A stretch of 64,000 nt of DNA from Antennarius striatus (lineage: Eukaryota > Chordata > Actinopteri > Lophiiformes > Antennariidae), in contig NC_090795.1 of assembly GCF_040054535.1 (NCBI RefSeq), positions 7,789,501 through 7,853,500 of the forward strand, in the 5' to 3' direction. Both the position numbers and the translations under genes were made by a program. Positions within the stretch are counted from its first letter, which is position 1. Each line of letters opens with the position of its first letter. Below are positions 1 to 18,400 of the stretch, piece after piece. The notes beneath the pieces were generated by a model, which was not told the DNA's origin, searched no databases, and worked only from the letters and a program-made list of their open reading frames with translations.

Positions 1-1039
1 TTTCTCAGGCGCAGCTCTGACCTTCGCGGTAGTGAAACAACATTTCTGCTGGCTAACTGTGCCGCCATGTTACTCCTGCTGTGCAAACCAATGCTGAGTG
101 TTTATCTGGCTGGTAGCTGCTATCCTCCCCCACACCAAACCACATCACGGGGCTCCAGCACTACCTTCTCACTTACCACCGGGCTTCGTGAGCAAAGTCA
201 CGGTGATTTTTTTTTTTTTACCTGTTTTGGTGTCGCGGTATTCCCACTACGAATGAATAGCAACAATTTGGAGATGTTACCTCTGGCAGCCACTAACAAA
301 TAGTAACTTGAAACACTGTCGTGTCACGAATTTCAGGAGCTGATGTTTAAATGTAGCTCTTATTATGGCCGCGGTTTATAAGGTGGGCGAACTACAGCAA
401 GACTCGATGTAAACAAAATAAGTATTTTACACTACCTACACTTATTAAAACCTTACCAAAATGAATCTATACTTAAGATCATAAAGATTCATGTCACTCT
501 ATAAAATGATGGCAACACTGCCTCGCAATTTTTTTTTTTTTAAATGCCTGGTAAAACAATTCTTGTGTTTCCCTTCATCACATCCAATAGTTCAGTTTCG
601 GGATAGCCTCGTTAATCATCCTGTCTCCTATCACCGAGATTAACGTTGATTGAGAATCTGTAGCAGATGCACTAACTATTTTCACCATGTGATTCCATTT
701 ACGATTACATTAAACTGTCAGGTTGTACTAAAAGAACCTGAAAACAAAATTACAATGCATACATGCATCACAAATGAGCGTGTCCCAGTTAGGAAATAAC
801 ATCTTGTTTTTACTGTGGTCAACTATCCAGGGATCTCTGGGGCAGGCGTTTTCTTTCTTTTGAAATTTGTCCAACATCGCCACCAAGCGGCGGGCGGGTT
901 ACATGGCAACAAGATGATTTCATCAACACCCACAGAGTACTGCACTCTTTAAGATTTTTCTCGCTTTTTATATTCTGCTGTAATCTTAAAAGGATTTAAC
1001 CCTTCAAAGACAAACTTTTCTGGTGCATTTGTGCTGTTC
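1..1039. other. Intergenic, no gene seen
   Basis: This stretch has no coding exon that I can support. Open frames here are short and show no recognisable family. It contains T-runs near 209-220 and 529-541 and otherwise ordinary AT-rich sequence. In human the gene beyond TRAM1 on this side is NCOA2, but nothing here can be assigned to it. Confidence 0.5.
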
Positions 1040-1640
1040 CCACCTGCTGGAAATGTGTACAACAGACAACAGCTTCTGACAGAGTTCCTGAAGAATCTTG
1101 GCACATTCCTCATGAGCAGACCTCCACTTATGTAATATTCCTGAGTTTCCGTGCTGCAGCTACCTTTTTCAGATTCTATCAAAGATTTTCTAGGGGATTA
1201 ATATCAGTGAGTATGACAGCCATATTAGAATGAACCAGTAATCCTACTGTAACCAAACCTTGGTGGACTTGGGAGATGTGCTCCAGATCATTGTCCTTTT
1301 GGAATGCCCAGTGACACCAAAGCTCCAGCTTCCTTAAAATTGGTGAGGCTTCCTTTTAGGATTTCACGGATGGAATCCATCTTAACTTCTATAGGTTACG
1401 GGTTTCCAGTGACTGAGGAAGCAAAGTAGCTCCAGAACAGCATCATGCCACCATGTTTCAGATAGGTAGACTGTTCTTGCCAGCACATGCTTCATTCTTC
1501 CTCCAGACATACATTAAAGGCCCATAGGCATAAAATGTTCCAATCTCGTTTCATTGTTCCGCTGAAAAGCATATCAAAAGTTCTGCAGCTTATCTTGGTG
1601 ATTTTTGCAGTCATTTTTCTGGTGATTATGTATCAGCTGT
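1040..1640 (-). mobile_element. Degenerate Tc1/mariner transposase relic
   Basis: Reading the minus strand from about 1640 down to 1040, broken frames give a run of segments in the order of the C-terminal half of Tc1-family transposases. There is a YVWRKNEA segment, then KHGGMMLFWSYFASSVTGN (family KHGG..IMLWGCF...GTG), then WAFQKDNDLEH (family WVFQHDNDPKHT), then DINPLENL (family PDLNPIENLW), then EECAKILQELCQKLLSV (family EEW.KI..E.CQKL). The frame changes several times and stops interrupt it, so it is inactive. The catalytic third residue lies just before the ENL segment in the family. No clear terminal inverted repeats were identified, so the element boundaries are approximate. The match is to family patterns as I know them; no search was run. 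Confidence 0.8.
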
Positions 1641-3300
1641 GGTGAACATCATGTTGCTCTCAACCATATTTAGGGCTTATCAGAAAATACTTTGGGATTC
1701 TACTGCTTTAGTAATTAAATTTATGTTTTCAGTGTATGATCTGGAAAATTCTTGCTTTTATGAGGAACAAAAAAAGACTATTGAGCTTGAGCAATTTTGA
1801 CTCCAAAAGTAGCTTTACCAGCTGTGGTTCAGTTGGATTCAGTGTCTTTAACATTCATTTATTCCTTTTCTATATCAGTTTCTCGCGCTTGAGTTTGATA
1901 ATGAAAAAAAAAAATCAGATTAGTTTTGTTGCACACCAGAAACTAAATTAGAAACATTTTTCTTACCTTTTTAGGTTTGTCTTATTCTAAGAGTGATGTG
2001 GGGTCAGCACTTCTAACACTGCGGGTATAGCTGTTGCTATGCCATAAAATAATACTGTAACACCCCCCCCACACACACACATATACACATTTTAATCACT
2101 AAAACTGTCACAGCTACAACCCCTGGTTAGTAAAGAATGTGTCTTCAATTAAGGATAAAATGTATGCAATCGGGTTACACAACATTAAACTTCTCTGTAC
2201 AATAAAATGACAACTTTTTTTTAATAATAAAACATTTTATTTTTTTCTAGGACAGACAGACCTTCTGGACAAGTTGTGAAAACCACAATCACTGCTGATA
2301 TTCTGCCAGAAACAACCATGACTCACTACTTACTGTGTTCCTAATATTAGTGGATGGATTTCATTTCCAAAAACAGGCCAGTGTTTCCTAGGTGATTAAT
2401 TTGTGCAATATAGCTGTGCCCACTCCATCGCTCTGTGGATTCATTTTATGGCATGTAAGTAAAAGGCATATATCAACAGTCAGGCTCACTTGGCACAATC
2501 AACACTGGATAAGAGTAAAACAGTTTCCATTCCCATTCCATGCATTTACAGCAAACCTTTGCAGATGCTTTCAGTAAGCATATAATAATATGCACGAGCA
2601 AACGAATACAGTAAACCCATTCCACTTAAACATCAAACAAAGACTGACTGTACAAGACAGCGATTCAATCAGATCAGTAAAGGGACGTTTTTGCCTGATC
2701 ACTTACATAGTTCTGTCATGACACTAAAAGGAGTGTCCATCTATTAACCATATCTTAGAGGTGTTGAGCAAGTATTATGTCACTGCAAGAAACATTCTCT
2801 ATTGTGGTTACAAAGCTACTCTGAGCTCCAAAAATAGATTGCTACATCAGGCAGTTTTACATTATTCTGATTTGTGAAAATAATTACACTATTACAGGGT
2901 GATGTTCACTTTTATACACTTTCCTATTCTAGCCATGAGAAGCAAAACCTTAATATTTGATTTATTTTGATGCGGTGAGAGTCTGAATCAAGATTTGCGC
3001 TAATGACAAGGCTTCAATGTCGCTCATGGAAAAATATGAGCTGTAATTGAAATGAAAAAAGTCCACATAGTGTTTACAAAAAACCTTAACAAAGGGATGT
3101 GAGCCGTTGCTGAAAAAAAGGAGGGGAAAAGTTTCAAAAATGAGTGGGAATACACAATATTTAGGGGGAAAAAATATCATCACCTAAGTGGAAGAAACAT
3201 TTAACACTGAAGTCATCGATCCTGAAATTTTAAAATTACACACCCTGTACATAACCATCTGTATCAATAGGCACTTCTTAAATAAGGTCATTTTTCATAT
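1641..3300. other. Intergenic beyond the tram1 3' end
   Basis: No coding exon is supported here. Short low-complexity runs occur at 2061-2090 (C-run followed by CA). TTTATT (AATAAA on the minus strand) also occurs at 2961-2966 and 2237-2242, so a longer tram1 3' UTR cannot be excluded. Confidence 0.45.
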
Positions 3301-3306
3301 TTTATT
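3301..3306 (-). terminator. Candidate tram1 poly(A) signal
   Basis: The minus strand reads AATAAA here, about 235 bases after the tram1 stop codon, making it the nearest canonical signal. Alternatives further downstream are at 2966-2961 and 2242-2237. Transcript data would be needed to choose. Confidence 0.45.
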
Positions 3307-3541
3307 CTGAATTAGATTTCTTTGTCATTGGAGATGGCACAGCAGAGACACTATTCCTAAACAGAGGCCTACGGCTTGATTGGTGACACACAAAGCCAAA
3401 TGCATTCTGAGTCTGGACGTCCAGCTGGGAGGTCAGTCTTGTGTGTGACCTGAAAATGCATATCATGGTGGAGGAGCCAGAGGAATTGTTTGGGAGGGGG
3501 GTTGCGGAGAGAGGGGCCAGAATGAGCTGAGGGGAATGTTT

Positions 3542-9853
<6,312 letters not shown>

Positions 9854-9863
9854 ACTGAACAAA

Positions 9864-9950
9864 ATGCCATCTGAACTGTTGGAGTCCAGCAGGAGCAGCT
9901 TTCCTTCAGAACCTTCAGAGAGCCACAATTATGAATTCATCTCAGAGTGA
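9864..9950 (+). other. Candidate 28-codon upstream ORF of xkr9
   Basis: An ATG at 9864 opens 28 codons ending in TGA at 9948-9950, 20 bases before the main ATG and out of frame with it. It begins 10 bases after a plausible splice acceptor (TTTTTCAG at 9846-9853). If that acceptor is used it would be the first ATG of the exon. A second, shorter out-of-frame ORF starts at 9931. Translation is unproven. Confidence 0.35.
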
Positions 9951-9970
9951 AAACTGACATCTTCATCAAA

Positions 9971-10287
9971 ATGCTTCAGTCAGAGCTTCAGTATACAAAA
10001 GCACGATGGTTGTTATCCCTTGCTGGATTAGTTTTGTATCTGATAGACATCTGGACAGACATTGGACTGGCTCTGAAATACTTTCAAGAGAAACATTTTG
10101 TGTGGACCGGACTGACTCTAGTGTTTGTTCTTGCTGGGCTGCTGGTGACGCAGATCTTCAGCCATGCCTGGTACAGCGATGATTTAAATGATGTTCGGAT
10201 TACTCCTGAGGGAACGCAAACCATTTCAGGCATGTCTAGAGGTGGACTTATTGTCCGGCATTTTTTTTGCATGGGCGTCTTTACCAG
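9971..10287 (+). CDS. xkr9: xkr9 coding exon 1 (residues 1-105, two bases of 106)
   Basis: Starts MLQSELQYTKARWLLSLAG and ends CMGVFT before a GTATGG donor. The open frame reads on into the intron, which is not coding because the next exon restores the family sequence RYYQLLKQG. Confidence 0.93.
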
Positions 10288-11516
10288 GTATGGAATGAAT
10301 ACTGATGATGACTGTAATGAACGTATTGCAGCTAAAGTTTTTGACTATAATTATGTTTGCAAAATAACAGAGGCTGATTATGCATGTTATTAAAGAGTGT
10401 CTTCACCTTGTGAAGGTGCAGTATGTTAAATATGCACTGTGTTGCCCCTACGTGCATTGCAAAGAAAAACTGGAAAAACCACCTTTAAGCTGTAGTTTAT
10501 TGAAATGCATGTTTGTTTATGCAGGAGGAAAAAATATGAATGAGTAGCAGACGCTTGACTTTGTTTTCATTGTTTGACATCCATCTAGGTATTATCAGCT
10601 ACTGAAGCAAGGGTTCACTGTGGTTTGGACAACAGGAAATTCCTGCACAGAAGACGACCGGGAAGTGCATCACAACTTGTTTTGCTTGGCCACAGATCTG
10701 AGCATGCTCAAACTGTTTGAGTGTTTTATAGAAAGTGCTCCCCAGCTGCTTCTACAACTGTACATAGCACTCGGTCATGAAACATGTTCAGTCATGCAAT
10801 GTGAGAATATGCAGAAAATCACATTTTTAAGTTAAATAATAAACTTTCAATATCTTTATTTATGTACCACCTGTCCTTTTCTTTCAGATTCTTCTATGGC
10901 ATTATCCTTATTTAACATTGCTTGGACTCTGGTGGAGTATCGCCGCTGGCTGCGCAGATCCCTCCCCAACACCAAAACGATGCCATCTGGCCTCCCCACT
11001 GCTGTTTACCTCCTCTACAAACTGTGCACCATCACCAGCCACATCCTCAGCTACACCCTCCTCCTCATTCTGAGCACCTACAGCACAGCAGCCCTCACTA
11101 TCCTCTGGTTGATGGGTACCATCTGGTCACACTTGCTCCAGACCAACTTCTGCTCATCCAGAGGCCTTGAGTTTCTGTACCGAGCAGTGATCGGAGTCAT
11201 TCTCACATTCACCTTTTTCAATGTTAAAGGACAGGATACCAGAGTAGCCATGATCATCTACTACTCATTTTATTCTTCTATAAACATTATGGCTCCTTTA
11301 TTGCTTGGTTTTCTGGAGCCAGAGCTGCTGACAACCACGTCTCTGCTGGTAGTGAGTGGTTTAATCTTTGGATGTTTGGTGCTGGGGCTGGTGTGTCTTG
11401 TGCTGTATTACCTCCTACTGCATCCCAGAGACACCTTGCCAGAGGCAGATGAAGTGGACGGTTTTGGAAATGTAGCAAACACCACAACTAGAATTGAGAA
11501 ATTTTTGCAACCATGA
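9971..11516 (+). CDS. xkr9: Xkr9, XK-related phospholipid scramblase (3 coding exons)
   Basis: Exons 9971-10287, 10589-10800 and 10888-11516 join in phase through GT-AG introns to give 385 aa; human XKR9 is 373 aa. XK-family proteins are polytopic plasma-membrane proteins. XKR4, XKR8 and XKR9 expose phosphatidylserine in apoptosis after executioner caspases remove the C-terminal tail. Features: two N-terminal membrane segments (WLLSLAGLVLYLIDIWTDIG, TLVFVLAGLLVTQIF), the family signature GVFTRYYQLLKQG, TDLSMLKLFECFIESAPQLL then LQLYI, LEFLYRAVIGVILTFTFFN, and a final hydrophobic segment. The tail holds DEVD-G at residues 364-368, a textbook caspase-3 site at the position expected for XKR9. 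The start at 9971 is the first in-frame ATG (A at -3). xkr8 is the nearest alternative, but synteny with tram1 and eya1 favours xkr9. Confidence 0.93.
10589..10800 (+). CDS. xkr9: xkr9 coding exon 2 (residues 106-176, first base of 177)
   Basis: Acceptor ATCTAG, donor GTGAGA. Encodes YYQLLKQGFTVVWTTGN through the conserved TDLSMLKLFECFIESAPQLL block. Confidence 0.94.
10888..11516 (+). CDS. xkr9: xkr9 coding exon 3 (residues 177-385 and stop)
   Basis: Acceptor TTTCAG. Encodes the remaining membrane segments, FNVKGQDTR, and the tail with DEVD at 11448-11459, ending KFLQP TGA. Confidence 0.95.
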
Positions 11517-11575
11517 TTAAAAAACATTTTCATAAAGACCTTTTTTAGAATTTTTTTCAAGCTGGTTTTTCAGGT

Positions 11576-11581
11576 AATAAA
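11576..11581 (+). terminator. Candidate xkr9 poly(A) signal
   Basis: AATAAA 60 bases after the xkr9 stop codon; the nearest canonical signal on the coding strand. Confidence 0.55.
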
Positions 11582-12010
11582 CAATCCTGAAAGCTAAACT
11601 AAGAATTTCATGAGGAAAAGAGAAAATACGTCTTCTGCAAATGGTGTGCACATCATTAATTGCATGATAATGCTGTTAACAGGTTATTTTACAATATTCT
11701 CTGTTGAAAGTTACCTTTTCACCACTGATAGAAGTCATGAAGTGCAATAATCGATTAGGTCTACCTCTAACTTATTCATGTTTTAAGATTAATTCATTTG
11801 CTTTAATTATTAAATTAATTATAATGGACATTATTTCCCAATTTTACTTGTGTTAGTATGTTATGATTAGATACACAGAAGTGTTTGATATAGGTAAATT
11901 AAGAAACTTATTATTAGCATAATAGTTTTATTTTATACATGTAATATACAAATGTACAGAAATTTCTATGGTCCAGTTATATCACCTGGTACCAGTCTTT
12001 CATTATTGCA

Positions 12011-12011
12011 C

Positions 12012-12054
<43 letters not shown>

Positions 12055-12080
12055 GTTGTTGTTGTTGTTGTTGTTGTTGT
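12011..12080. repeat. Compound (TAT)n-(TGT)n microsatellite
   Basis: About 14 ATT/TAT units pass directly into about 9 TTG/GTT units. A single A-to-G transition separates the two motifs, so the second block probably arose by spread of one point change. Confidence 0.95.
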
Positions 12081-12147
12081 TTTTGTTGTACAGTACTGTC
12101 TTTTATTGCTGTACGGACAGCCTTTGTCCTGTCACACATATTATTTG

Positions 12148-12163
12148 ACACTGGGGGGCGCTA
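12148..12163 (+). promoter_or_regulatory. Candidate CTCF site at the xkr9/desert edge
   Basis: ACACTGGGGGGCGCTA matches the extended CTCF motif CCACYAGGGGGCGCTA at 14 of 16 positions. It lies about 630 bases beyond xkr9, at the start of the gene-poor interval, pointing towards eya1. Confidence 0.45.
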
Positions 12164-12947
12164 TTGCACAGGATGACTTTTTTAGAAAAGGCCGTACAGT
12201 ATATTGAAACCGCAGCAACAAAAGTAATTCTGAGCTTCACCAGAGATTTATATTAACATCCAGTTTGTCTGTTTGCTGCCTAAATGATCATGTAGCCGAA
12301 TATTTTTTAACAAAGTTCTTAATGGATTTTAATGACATAATGTGGAGAGATGGACTTCTTGAGTGAAGGAGAAGGCATTTTAAAGCAGATCTGTATTAGG
12401 GTGCAGATCTTTTGTGTTATCTCACATTACTTAAATGCTTATAGTTTTTCAGAAACCACAACTGACTCCTTAATTAGATTTTCCATCCTTTGAAATTATG
12501 ACACATGATCATTGTGCAAGCAGCTAAATGTTCTTTTTCCTTCCCTGCTTATGTTCCCTTTATTTATTCCCCTCACATGTTCTATTATTCTCAGTGATAA
12601 TAAATACTGTTATTTATAAGCTGATTTCTTTAAAATATATACGATTAATAGTTTTACAACATCTCAAAAGGATGTTCAGTGACAATGAAGTAGTATGGAC
12701 GCTCAAACTGTCTTACCACCAGTATCTCCTCCCTGATGTTAAATATTAATCTATTATGCTGATATTTCACACACTAATCCTCCAGAAACTCAAAGGTGGC
12801 AGATAAAACATTTCCCTCACCTCCCCATGATGAACACATGGGGCGTGAATGAGCTAACAAGAAATAACAAACCAATGCTAATTTTGTTTTGACTACCAGC
12901 AAAATATTGTGTGAGTCAAGGCAGTCAGAACGCTATTTCTTCCTAGC

Positions 12948-12949
<2 letters not shown>
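12164..12949. other. Gene-free AT-rich interval
   Basis: No exon or recognisable repeat is seen. The open frame near 12528-12749 is hydrophobic by composition and matches nothing I know. Confidence 0.4.

Positions 12950-13034
<85 letters not shown>
12950..13034. repeat. (TG)n microsatellite
   Basis: About 42 uninterrupted TG units. Confidence 0.98.
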
Positions 13035-13035
<1 letters not shown>

Positions 13036-15199
13036 CTTGACCGGGCCCAGTGTGAGCTCACCTGGGAGGAACGTTGACAAACCGCAGGATCCAGAGTGCA
13101 CAATGCTCGTTGGCTCTCAAATAAAATCAGGCTTCCCGCCCTTCTTCTCTCCTTTAAATCAGCCAAACTCATAGGTTTTTGACTTGTTTACTCCAAGGGG
13201 CCACTTTAACTTTCATCTGTCAGTTGTGCCTTGTCAGAATCACTCTATAAAATAACAAATTTTAGTGAGGAACTGGTTTTGGAGAGGAAATGAATCACCG
13301 TTAGGTAGTTACCACACCGAATTCAGTTTCACTGTGAAGATGGCTCCGGTAAAAGCAAGTCCATATAAAATTTAGAGTAGAAATAGAATATGCGAATTGA
13401 TATATGTTGTTAATGTAGAGTTGTTTGATGGATAGTATCCAAAAGTGGTGCCGTAATCTTACCTTTGGAACCATAAGGATGATAATACAGCACCTGTAGG
13501 GAGGTCACATCACTGAGGAGATGAGAAAATGACTTCATCCTTTGCATTTCATATAATGGATGCTCCCCTCTCTCCCTTCCTCTGTATATTTCCTCGGGTT
13601 CAGTGGACTAATGTGATGTAAACCTGCCAAAGGGACTTTTTATTAGGAGAAGATGCATGTGTCCTGGGCTGGAGTCCTGAGCAGTCTCTCCTGCTCTTCC
13701 TTTGCTTTTGTTGAGCTTCTCGCATACATTTGGCCATGACTCACCGCTGATAGCGCTGCCAGCGACCAGTCACAAGCTATTGACATGAACAGTGTTGAGT
13801 AAAGCATTACCTCGCTCTCTGGGAGAAAATAAGCAGAGAGAACTCTGGAGCAGACAACCTCTCTGTAATTTCCACCTCTGGCATTGAGAGCTTAATATGC
13901 AGTAATCTCTCACTCTGATCTCACTGTAATGCACCTCCAAGAGGTCTTGAGACTGTGGTGAGAATCTGAGAAACTAATGGCAAATCAGAGATGATCATAA
14001 GTGACAGCGCATGATGAATCTCCTGAGTCTCACACAGCTTTATTTTACCGAGCCAAGGACATGGATTCGCGAGTTAAACATCGACCGCTGAAGAGGACAA
14101 GATGTGAAAACACAAACACTTGTGAACTCACACTGCCGTTTCTGTCAGAAGCTCAGTTTTCTCTGGTTGAAGGGCACCCAGCATCTACGTAAACAGTCTT
14201 GACCACTGACCTCTCCATCAACGTCTTTGGCTTTTCACCATACCTTATCTTTTTGTTTTCCATCACCACATCCTGAAACAGCCGGTCAGGAGGGGGCATT
14301 CCTGACATACACCGTCCCCACAATTTGTACAGACACAATAAACCCAGAGAGGCAGGCTGTTTTTCATTAAGGCTTCAAAGTCCATATAAACCATGATTAA
14401 TGAAGTCCTGAGATGTTGTATGTCTTTAATTATTGTGACTTGACTGCTGCACCGGTGCTGTGGAGGCATTAGCGATGTTGGCGATCCATACACGTCTTCC
14501 TGGCTCGTTCTGACATGGCAGCCTTTCCTCATTCTCGCAGAATTCCCCCAAAATGTGGAGGAAGTGTTGCTTGGGATGGATAGACACCCTCTTCTTTGCA
14601 CTGGCACAGAGGTTTCTTTAATCACCGCACTTGAACACTTACAAATGAGTTTGGGCAGTGACAGATTGGAGAGCAGGCCGAGGATAATTACAAGCATTGA
14701 GCTGGTACGTGATCACAGCATGGCATTGCGTTACTCAGAGGGTTATGTAAATAGTCCTCGATGAATGAGCATATTGTAAAGTTCATTATGCTGGGTACCA
14801 TCGCTCTACCATTGTTATTTGGATTTCTGCTTGTGAGTACCTGTCATTTGGACAAAAACTCCAACAGGGAAGTCAATCTTAGTCTAAAACACAAAATATT
14901 GTGCATGAGATTGAAATTGTTACCATAAATCTAACATAAGGCTTCGATTTCCTGCAATAATGAGCTACAGACAGCACTTCAGAGAGTTAGCTTCAGTTAT
15001 GAAGGGCCTATTTATTCTCAGGGATCTTAAAAGAATGAAAATTTTAAACAATGCAGATACTTCATCCACAGCATCTGCATATCAAAATCTGCATATATCC
15101 CTCCTACATTTTGCTCCTCGTCATGCAATGACATGGAATCAATGGCTTTTTTAAAAAAAAAACACAAAAAAAAAACCAGGTGGTCAATTGTATTTCAAG
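13035..15199. other. Gene-free interval with a possible regulatory block at 13561-13930
   Basis: No exon is supported. The section 13561-13930 is more complex and GC-balanced than its surroundings and contains TGACTCA at about 13738 and repeated TAATATG/TAATCTC-like motifs, so it could be a conserved element. The rest shows nothing specific. Confidence 0.35.
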
Positions 15200-15431
15200 T
15201 CATGTCTTGAAAATACATCCCTTCAAACAGGGATCTTCCCACATTCCTTCAAAATAGCTGTTGTGAAACTGTTCCAGACGAAGCCTGATCAATTGGCACG
15301 TCCAGCCTTCCATTCATCAGTAAAATACTTGAAAAGATAATTCTTGTCCTAATTATTTTATTTCTCAAAGACAGCGATATCCTGGAAGAGCTTTAGTTAG
15401 GCTTTAGATTGGTCCTCAACGCTGAAACTTA
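15200..15431 (+). mobile_element. L2/CR1-like LINE reverse transcriptase relic
   Basis: The plus strand encodes SLQTGIFPHSFKIAVVK, then after a one-base frame shift KILEKIIL, then FLKDSDILEEL with a stop and GFRLVLNAET. This follows the order of the reverse transcriptase of L2/CR1-clade elements (SLQTGIFP.SFKTAVVKPLLKK ... SKILEKVV ... FQSGFR..HSTETAL). The catalytic FADD block is not visible. Frame shifts and stops show a dead, 5'-truncated or eroded copy, and the 3' end may extend beyond 15431. The clade assignment is from motif memory. Confidence 0.75.
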
Positions 15432-18400
15432 GTGAAATACCCAGTTAACTCAGACTGAACTCTCATGGAAGAAGTACTGTACATCATTTCTTAAAATAAA
15501 AAAAACCACAAACCCACCAGATCCAAAGTGTTGGACTGACCGACAGAGATCTCAGTCCATATATCAATGCTACGAGATCCATAAAATAAATGTGAGCAAA
15601 TATTGCACTGGTTGTTGTTGGAAGACTACTTTCAATCTATATATCAGCTGTACGATAAGAACCAGTAATTAGACCAGCCAGCAGAGTCAAGACAGGTAAC
15701 ATGATGATAGAGCTGCAATTGTATTACCTTTCTAACTAAGTCAGATGAAAACAGTCACACATTGGCCCTGCCTGAAACAATCACAGCCTTTTGCAGTTGT
15801 TAAGAGCAGTTAAACTCGGGCACTTAGCGTTTAATGCTCTTCAAGAGTTTAACAATATTTGCTGAGGAACGACAGAGCAGCAGTTTATCACCTTTGCTTC
15901 CATATTCTCCCAGCCAGTCTGCAATTCAGCTCGGGATTTGTATTTTATTGGCCAAAGTGGCTAAACTAAGCTTTTCCAGAATGCCATCTCAGCATTACAT
16001 CATCATCTCTAATACTCAGGTGGGAATTATCTCCAGAAGAACTGTGGAAGTACTTTAACAAGGTGTACTCTCCTCTCAAACAACGAGTTACGAGGAAAGG
16101 AAGAGGAAGTTCATTTGTATAATTCTCACTTAGTGCAGATGGTTTAAGTTTCACAGTCATGGACTGAGCACTAACATAACAGTGCTACCCATCCTAGCCC
16201 TCACACAGTCTCCTTCACACAGATAGAAAACAGAAGCCATGTTTGCATTGGGCACGCTCCCACAGCACACAGGATGATGGATTATGGACTGTTCCTGTTT
16301 ATTTATACTATGTGTTAGGTAAAGGAAAATGGGCAGACTTCATGCGAGCAGCCTACCATGGAAAACACAATCAGCCGCGAGATAAGATTGCATATCATGA
16401 ATAAGAAATGGCTTCGCACATATGCACATGAATCGTGCTGGGCTGCAATCAAACACACACACACACACTTGCCTTTTTTTTTTTTTTTCTTCGGGGTAAG
16501 CTTGTCTTGATTAACCTGGCCGGGGAAACCCGACATGTTTTTCCCTTTACGTCATGGCCCGCTCCCTGAGTGGCTCAGTGGAAGCCATCAATTCTAGTTT
16601 GTCTGCAGTTTGTCTGTTTGAATTGCTTGCTAATCTGTATTATTCACTGATGGCCTTATGTAGGAAGTGCTGAGTGAAGCCTGTCAAGGTATTTATTTCA
16701 CTCAGACATCATATATCATTCTTTTTTTCTCTTTTATGAAAAGAATTAGCTCACTTTTGGACCACATTCCGCTATTTTTTGCATCTGAGAATGACATTTT
16801 TTTGTCTTTTAAAAACTTTTTCTTTGACTTTATGTTCTCTGCAAAAATATTTTTAATAAAAACTACAAAAGGATTATAAGTGTAAGTCATGAAAATTGCT
16901 AACAGGTACACAAACTATTTGTTATAATGTGTTTCTCTCATGCAGCTTGTCTCTGAGCTGCGTACACCACAGTTTATCACCACCGTTTCTCCCAGTATCA
17001 GGCACACAGATCTGGACTGGACCAAAAGATGCTGGACTGATTGCAACAAGAGATCAGGTCTTTGATGCTGGTACGGTGAAATTTGTTATATGTTAAGCCA
17101 GTGCTAATGTGATTATGGACATTGATCCATTAAATCTACTGTTAAAATGCAGCCAGCACCAGTTTTGAACTTGATACTGAGGAGAAATGTGAGATGTACT
17201 GTGAAACATTAAGGACTCTTTGATGTAATATTTAACCCATCTGCAGCGAATGCAGAGAAATGTCCATAAAATGCAGTTTGGGCTGGAGAAGCAGGGACAG
17301 GTTGATGTGAGAAATAGAATGTGTGATTTTTCTGTCCAATCTCTTTGCAGTATGGTTAAAGTGTGGGCATGTGAAAGAGAAAGAGCTTGTCACGATTACC
17401 CTGTAGGCCTTTTATCAGGGCAATAAAATCAGGCTCAGTGTAGCTGGGATGTGGTGTGGAACTCCCCCACCTACCAGGATCCACCTGAGTCACTCCTTCA
17501 GGGAAAGAAGAATAAAGTTTACACCAAGTTTGCCCATGGTGCCAAAGAATAAAATGCCTGAATTTGAATTCATTTAAGGTATTTAATATTCCTGAAATTT
17601 TGAAAATTTAATGTAGATGTTTGAAATGAGCAAAATTGGTGCTTTGTGCATTTTGACAAGTTTGTCCAAGAAATCGGTAAATTCAACAATTTACCACTAA
17701 GCAGACAGAACTCTCTTAGCTGCTCAGCTTCAGTGGGACTTGAGCTACTATCTCATCATAATTAGATTTCGCCTGTCTCACTGTGTTCTCTGAAGGATTC
17801 AGTTGAAATCACGATGCAAGTTCATCAACACAATCAAATTCTGTAGTTTTCATTTTGCAAGTAATAAGAAAATCTTAATTTTCTTCAAAGAAGTGTGAAA
17901 TTCAGTTTCAACTGAGTTTCTGGTGAACTCTACCAGCTACTTAGCAGGCTGTCGTTCTTTCTGAGATCTGCAGTTCTAAAACTACAAAAACATTCTAAGA
18001 AGTAAAAGTTTGATTAAAACTAACCTCAGCTCAACGTCATGCTCCCTATAGGCCTATAGTATGTATGAACAGTTCTTGCCTTTAAACTACTGAGAATGTA
18101 GAGAGCATCAGTCATCATGAAACCACACCGATCTAACTATTTCATATGCACAATTGTGGCTTTATAATAATTTTTGAGATGGTGTCCAATTTTTGAAAAT
18201 TAACCTCTCTAATTTTTTAAACTGTGTTTTTAATGATACATTGGAGAAAACATACAGTGTGAGACCACCAACAATATTATCTGATCTCATGAGCAAATTA
18301 TCAATGGATAATGTAAAAATTTGACGATGTTATTGAAAACTATTAGGAGTAACTAAATCTTGTCATAAGCAAGTATTTGTGAAGGAACCGAGGTGATGAG

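Noticed and set aside
860..900. CTCF-like CCACCAAGCGGCGG
   Set aside because: Two mismatches fall in the core of the motif, so the match is not better than chance.
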